From positions 1 to 25,172 of IMG/VR virus record IMGVR_UViG_3300026077_000026: 25,172 bases of DNA; one strand, 5' to 3'. The translations under genes were made by a program, and so were the position numbers. Positions 24,051-25,172 of the stretch are shown here, piece by piece. The number at the start of each line of letters is the position of its first letter. The first letter of the stretch is position 1. Below the pieces are notes generated by a model. It was given only the letters and a program-made list of their open reading frames with translations, did no database searches and had not been told where the DNA came from. This DNA is from a virus.

Positions 24051-24792
24051 GTCCTACTCTAATACGTGGGTCGCACATAATACGGAATCCTGCCTGTTTT
24101 GCATCAAGGCAAAATGAGACATCTTCTCCGCACATGTCTTGAACTGCTCCAGATTCAAATACTTGCATCTTCGGAGCAAACCAAGGATACTTGATTCCTT
24201 CATCCTCAAATACACCATGTTTGATAAGTAACCATCCGAAACCTGCATAGTCCACTGTGAATGGTTTCTTTCTCTTTGCGATGGAATCAAGTGTTTCATG
24301 ATTCATGACTCCACCATTACCCTTGAAGTCATCTTCATCTAACCAATGAGCGACTGATGTAGTCTTACCATCTTCAGTACAATACCAACCTGATGCAATC
24401 TTTTCGTCCATTAATACAAGTTGATAGAACTTCTCAACATTAAAAACAATATCAGAGTCTATCCATAACTGGTAATCATACTTTAACTTACCATCCCAAG
24501 GTAATTGATCGGGACCACGAAGAACATTTGCACCAAGACACTTACATCTGGCAAAATTTACCATTGATGAATAATCTTGTGATATTTGTATACTTGCTTT
24601 TGCTTGAACTAAGTCAAAGCATAGAGTCACAAAGTTCTTTAGAAATGTATATGATACTCCTCGACCTGGTAGACAGAACACAACTGTCTTACCTGCTATC
24701 ATTCTTTTTGCTTTATCGTAATCCCACTCTGGTGTGTCTGCCTGTTTTTTTGCTTTCGCAGCTGCTGATTTAACAGTAAATCCTTTTGCCAT
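24028..24792 (-). CDS. Glycosyltransferase-like protein (GT-A fold)
   Basis: The protein is 254 residues from the ATG at 24792; a TTG four codons upstream is also in frame but has no advantage. It looks like a GT-A fold, nucleotide-sugar-dependent glycosyltransferase: an N-terminal strand VVFCLPGRGVSY (about 37-48), NFARCKCLGANVL (about 79-91), a DSD metal-binding motif in YDYQLWIDSDIVF (DSD at 112-114), and a C-terminal GEDVSFCLDAKQAGFRI (222-237) with a GH pair at 247-248 that can complete metal binding. No membrane segment or signal peptide is visible, so it would act in the cytoplasm. Acceptor and sugar cannot be told; phage DNA, a virion protein or a host glycan are all possible. It has its own sigma70-like promoter and overlaps the next gene by 23 bases. 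The residues before 30 are Lys/Ala-rich and probably outside the fold. A non-catalytic member is an alternative. Confidence 0.75.
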   Translation of the reverse strand: MAKGFTVKSAAAKAKKQADTPEWDYDKAKRMIAGKTVVFCLPGRGVSYTFLKNFVTLCFDLVQAKASIQISQDYSSMVNFARCKCLGANVLRGPDQLPWDGKLKYDYQLWIDSDIVFNVEKFYQLVLMDEKIASGWYCTEDGKTTSVAHWLDEDDFKGNGGVMNHETLDSIAKRKKPFTVDYAGFGWLLIKHGVFEDEGIKYPWFAPKMQVFESGAVQDMCGEDVSFCLDAKQAGFRIMCDPRIRVGHEKTRVI

Positions 24793-24814
24793 ACTAAAGT
24801 TCAATTATAATTAT

Positions 24815-24843
24815 ATAATACACTATTATCTATACGTTGTCAA
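24815..24843 (-). promoter_or_regulatory. Sigma70-type promoter for the glycosyltransferase-like gene
   Basis: On the minus strand TTGACA (24843-24838, perfect -35) is followed by exactly 17 bases and TATTAT (24820-24815, one mismatch to TATAAT). Transcription would start near 24808, about 16 bases before the ATG. The -35 box contains the TGA stop of the 54-residue gene. The -10 hexamer is the second arm of a small inverted repeat (ATAATA-GTG-TATTAT). This suggests early or middle expression by host RNA polymerase, separate from the late baseplate genes. Confidence 0.7.
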
Positions 24844-25004
24844 TCAAAGGGAGTTTTATTTTCTTGTTCGGTTTGCTTCAATAATACTTTCAATAGTTTA
24901 TTATCTAATTCAATTCCTTTATGCTTTAATACAATTGCCTTTGCCATTGTCATCTCTGAGCTATAAAAGACAATAGTTTCATTTAATCCTGAGTCGCCAC
25001 TCAT
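24840..25004 (-). CDS. Small phage protein (54 aa) with a strong ribosome binding site
   Basis: A short frame starting MSGDSGLNETIVFYSSEMTM encodes 54 residues. A perfect AGGAGG lies five bases before the ATG, the strongest ribosome binding site in the window, so the gene is very probably real despite its length. Its middle, AKAIVLKHKGIELDNKLLKVLLK, looks like a short amphipathic helix pair, ending in a polar tail (EQENKTPFD). No domain is recognised. The stop codon is inside the -35 box of the following promoter. Function unknown. Confidence 0.75.
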   Translation of the reverse strand: MSGDSGLNETIVFYSSEMTMAKAIVLKHKGIELDNKLLKVLLKQTEQENKTPFD

Positions 25005-25008
25005 AAAT

Positions 25009-25014
25009 CCTCCT
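25009..25014 (-). promoter_or_regulatory. Perfect Shine-Dalgarno (AGGAGG) of the 54-residue gene
   Basis: The minus strand reads AGGAGG, then ATTT, then ATG. It is the full-length match to the anti-Shine-Dalgarno core and decides the start of this small gene. The rest of the gap upstream (25088-25015) is AT-rich, with no convincing promoter; a TATAAAAG stretch matches the late box at only six of eight bases. Confidence 0.65.
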
Positions 25015-25088
25015 GTATAGTACTTTTATATTAACTTCTCTCTTTCAGTTTATCATGTAACCTAATTATTTACAAGTTTAATAATTGC

Positions 25089-25172
25089 TTAATCTTCTTT
25101 CTCTGTTATAATAACTTCTTCTGTATCAATATTCCAATTGAGTTTTGTTTCTTCATACCAGTTCATATCATT
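25089..25172 (-). CDS. C-terminal end (or short complete gene) of an unknown protein at the window edge
   Basis: A frame is open from the right edge to a TAA at 25091-25089, giving 27 residues, NDMNWYEETKLNWNIDTEEV and an acidic end. It could be the tail of a longer gene cut by the window, or a 25-residue gene starting at the ATG at 25166; the upstream region needed to decide is missing. The acidic, tryptophan-containing tail is gene-like rather than random, but nothing identifies it. Confidence 0.45.
   Translation of the reverse strand, partial: NDMNWYEETKLNWNIDTEEVIITEKED

Noticed and set aside
24054-24299. Minus-strand frame of 81 residues inside the glycosyltransferase-like gene
   Set aside because: Shadow of a gene with conserved motifs; no own start signal.
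24793-24804. TTG start for the glycosyltransferase-like protein, four codons upstream
   Set aside because: Only a few bases from the predicted transcription start, so a leader would be almost absent; ATG at 24792 is preferred.
1-25172. tRNA genes, integrase or attachment sites
   Set aside because: The window is nearly all coding, gaps are under 100 bases, and none folds as a tRNA or resembles an att core; no integrase is present.

Overview
The window looks like part of the structural (baseplate/tail) cluster of a T4-like marine myovirus, most probably a cyanophage or pelagiphage-type relative (Kyanoviridae or a sister group). The DNA is AT-rich, roughly one third G+C by eye. Every supported gene lies on the minus strand with almost no space between genes. 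The tail proteins carry the sequence signatures of T4 gp25, gp6, gp7 and gp8, in the elongated forms typical of marine T4-like phages. No host-like gene, tRNA, rRNA, insertion sequence, CRISPR array or integration site was seen.

Layout in the direction of transcription (right to left). 25172-23747 is a run of short genes plus one enzyme: the C-terminal end of an unknown gene (25172-25089), a 54-residue protein with a very strong ribosome binding site (25004-24840), a glycosyltransferase-like protein (24792-24028), a 60-residue protein (24050-23868) and a 45-residue very basic protein (23884-23747). A near-consensus sigma70-type promoter (24843-24815) precedes the glycosyltransferase. A 243-residue unknown protein follows (23746-23015). 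A 54-base gap with two T4-type late promoter boxes then leads into the baseplate genes: gp25 (22960-22559), gp6 (22558-20621), a giant 4203-residue gp7-like protein (20619-8008), gp8 (7981-6413, preceded by an exact TATAAATA late box) and a DUF4815-type tail/baseplate protein (6409 to beyond base 1, at least 2136 residues).

The baseplate genes work as one assembly module: gp25, gp6, gp7 and gp8 homologues are the wedge components that surround the hub in contractile-tailed phages, and the DUF4815-type protein is probably a peripheral baseplate or fibre-like component. The most notable feature is the giant gene, which fills half the window. By my comparison with remembered T4 sequence, its first ~300 residues match part of the C-terminal domain of T4 gp7. 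The next element of that same domain reappears only near residue 2430. About 2100 residues of repeat modules, including a YHYH-type domain, therefore appear to be inserted inside the gp7 core, and a further ~1700 residues are added after it. The same repeat modules also occur in an insertion of gp8 and in the DUF4815-type protein.

Homology statements rest on motif recognition and recalled T4 sequences; no database search was possible.
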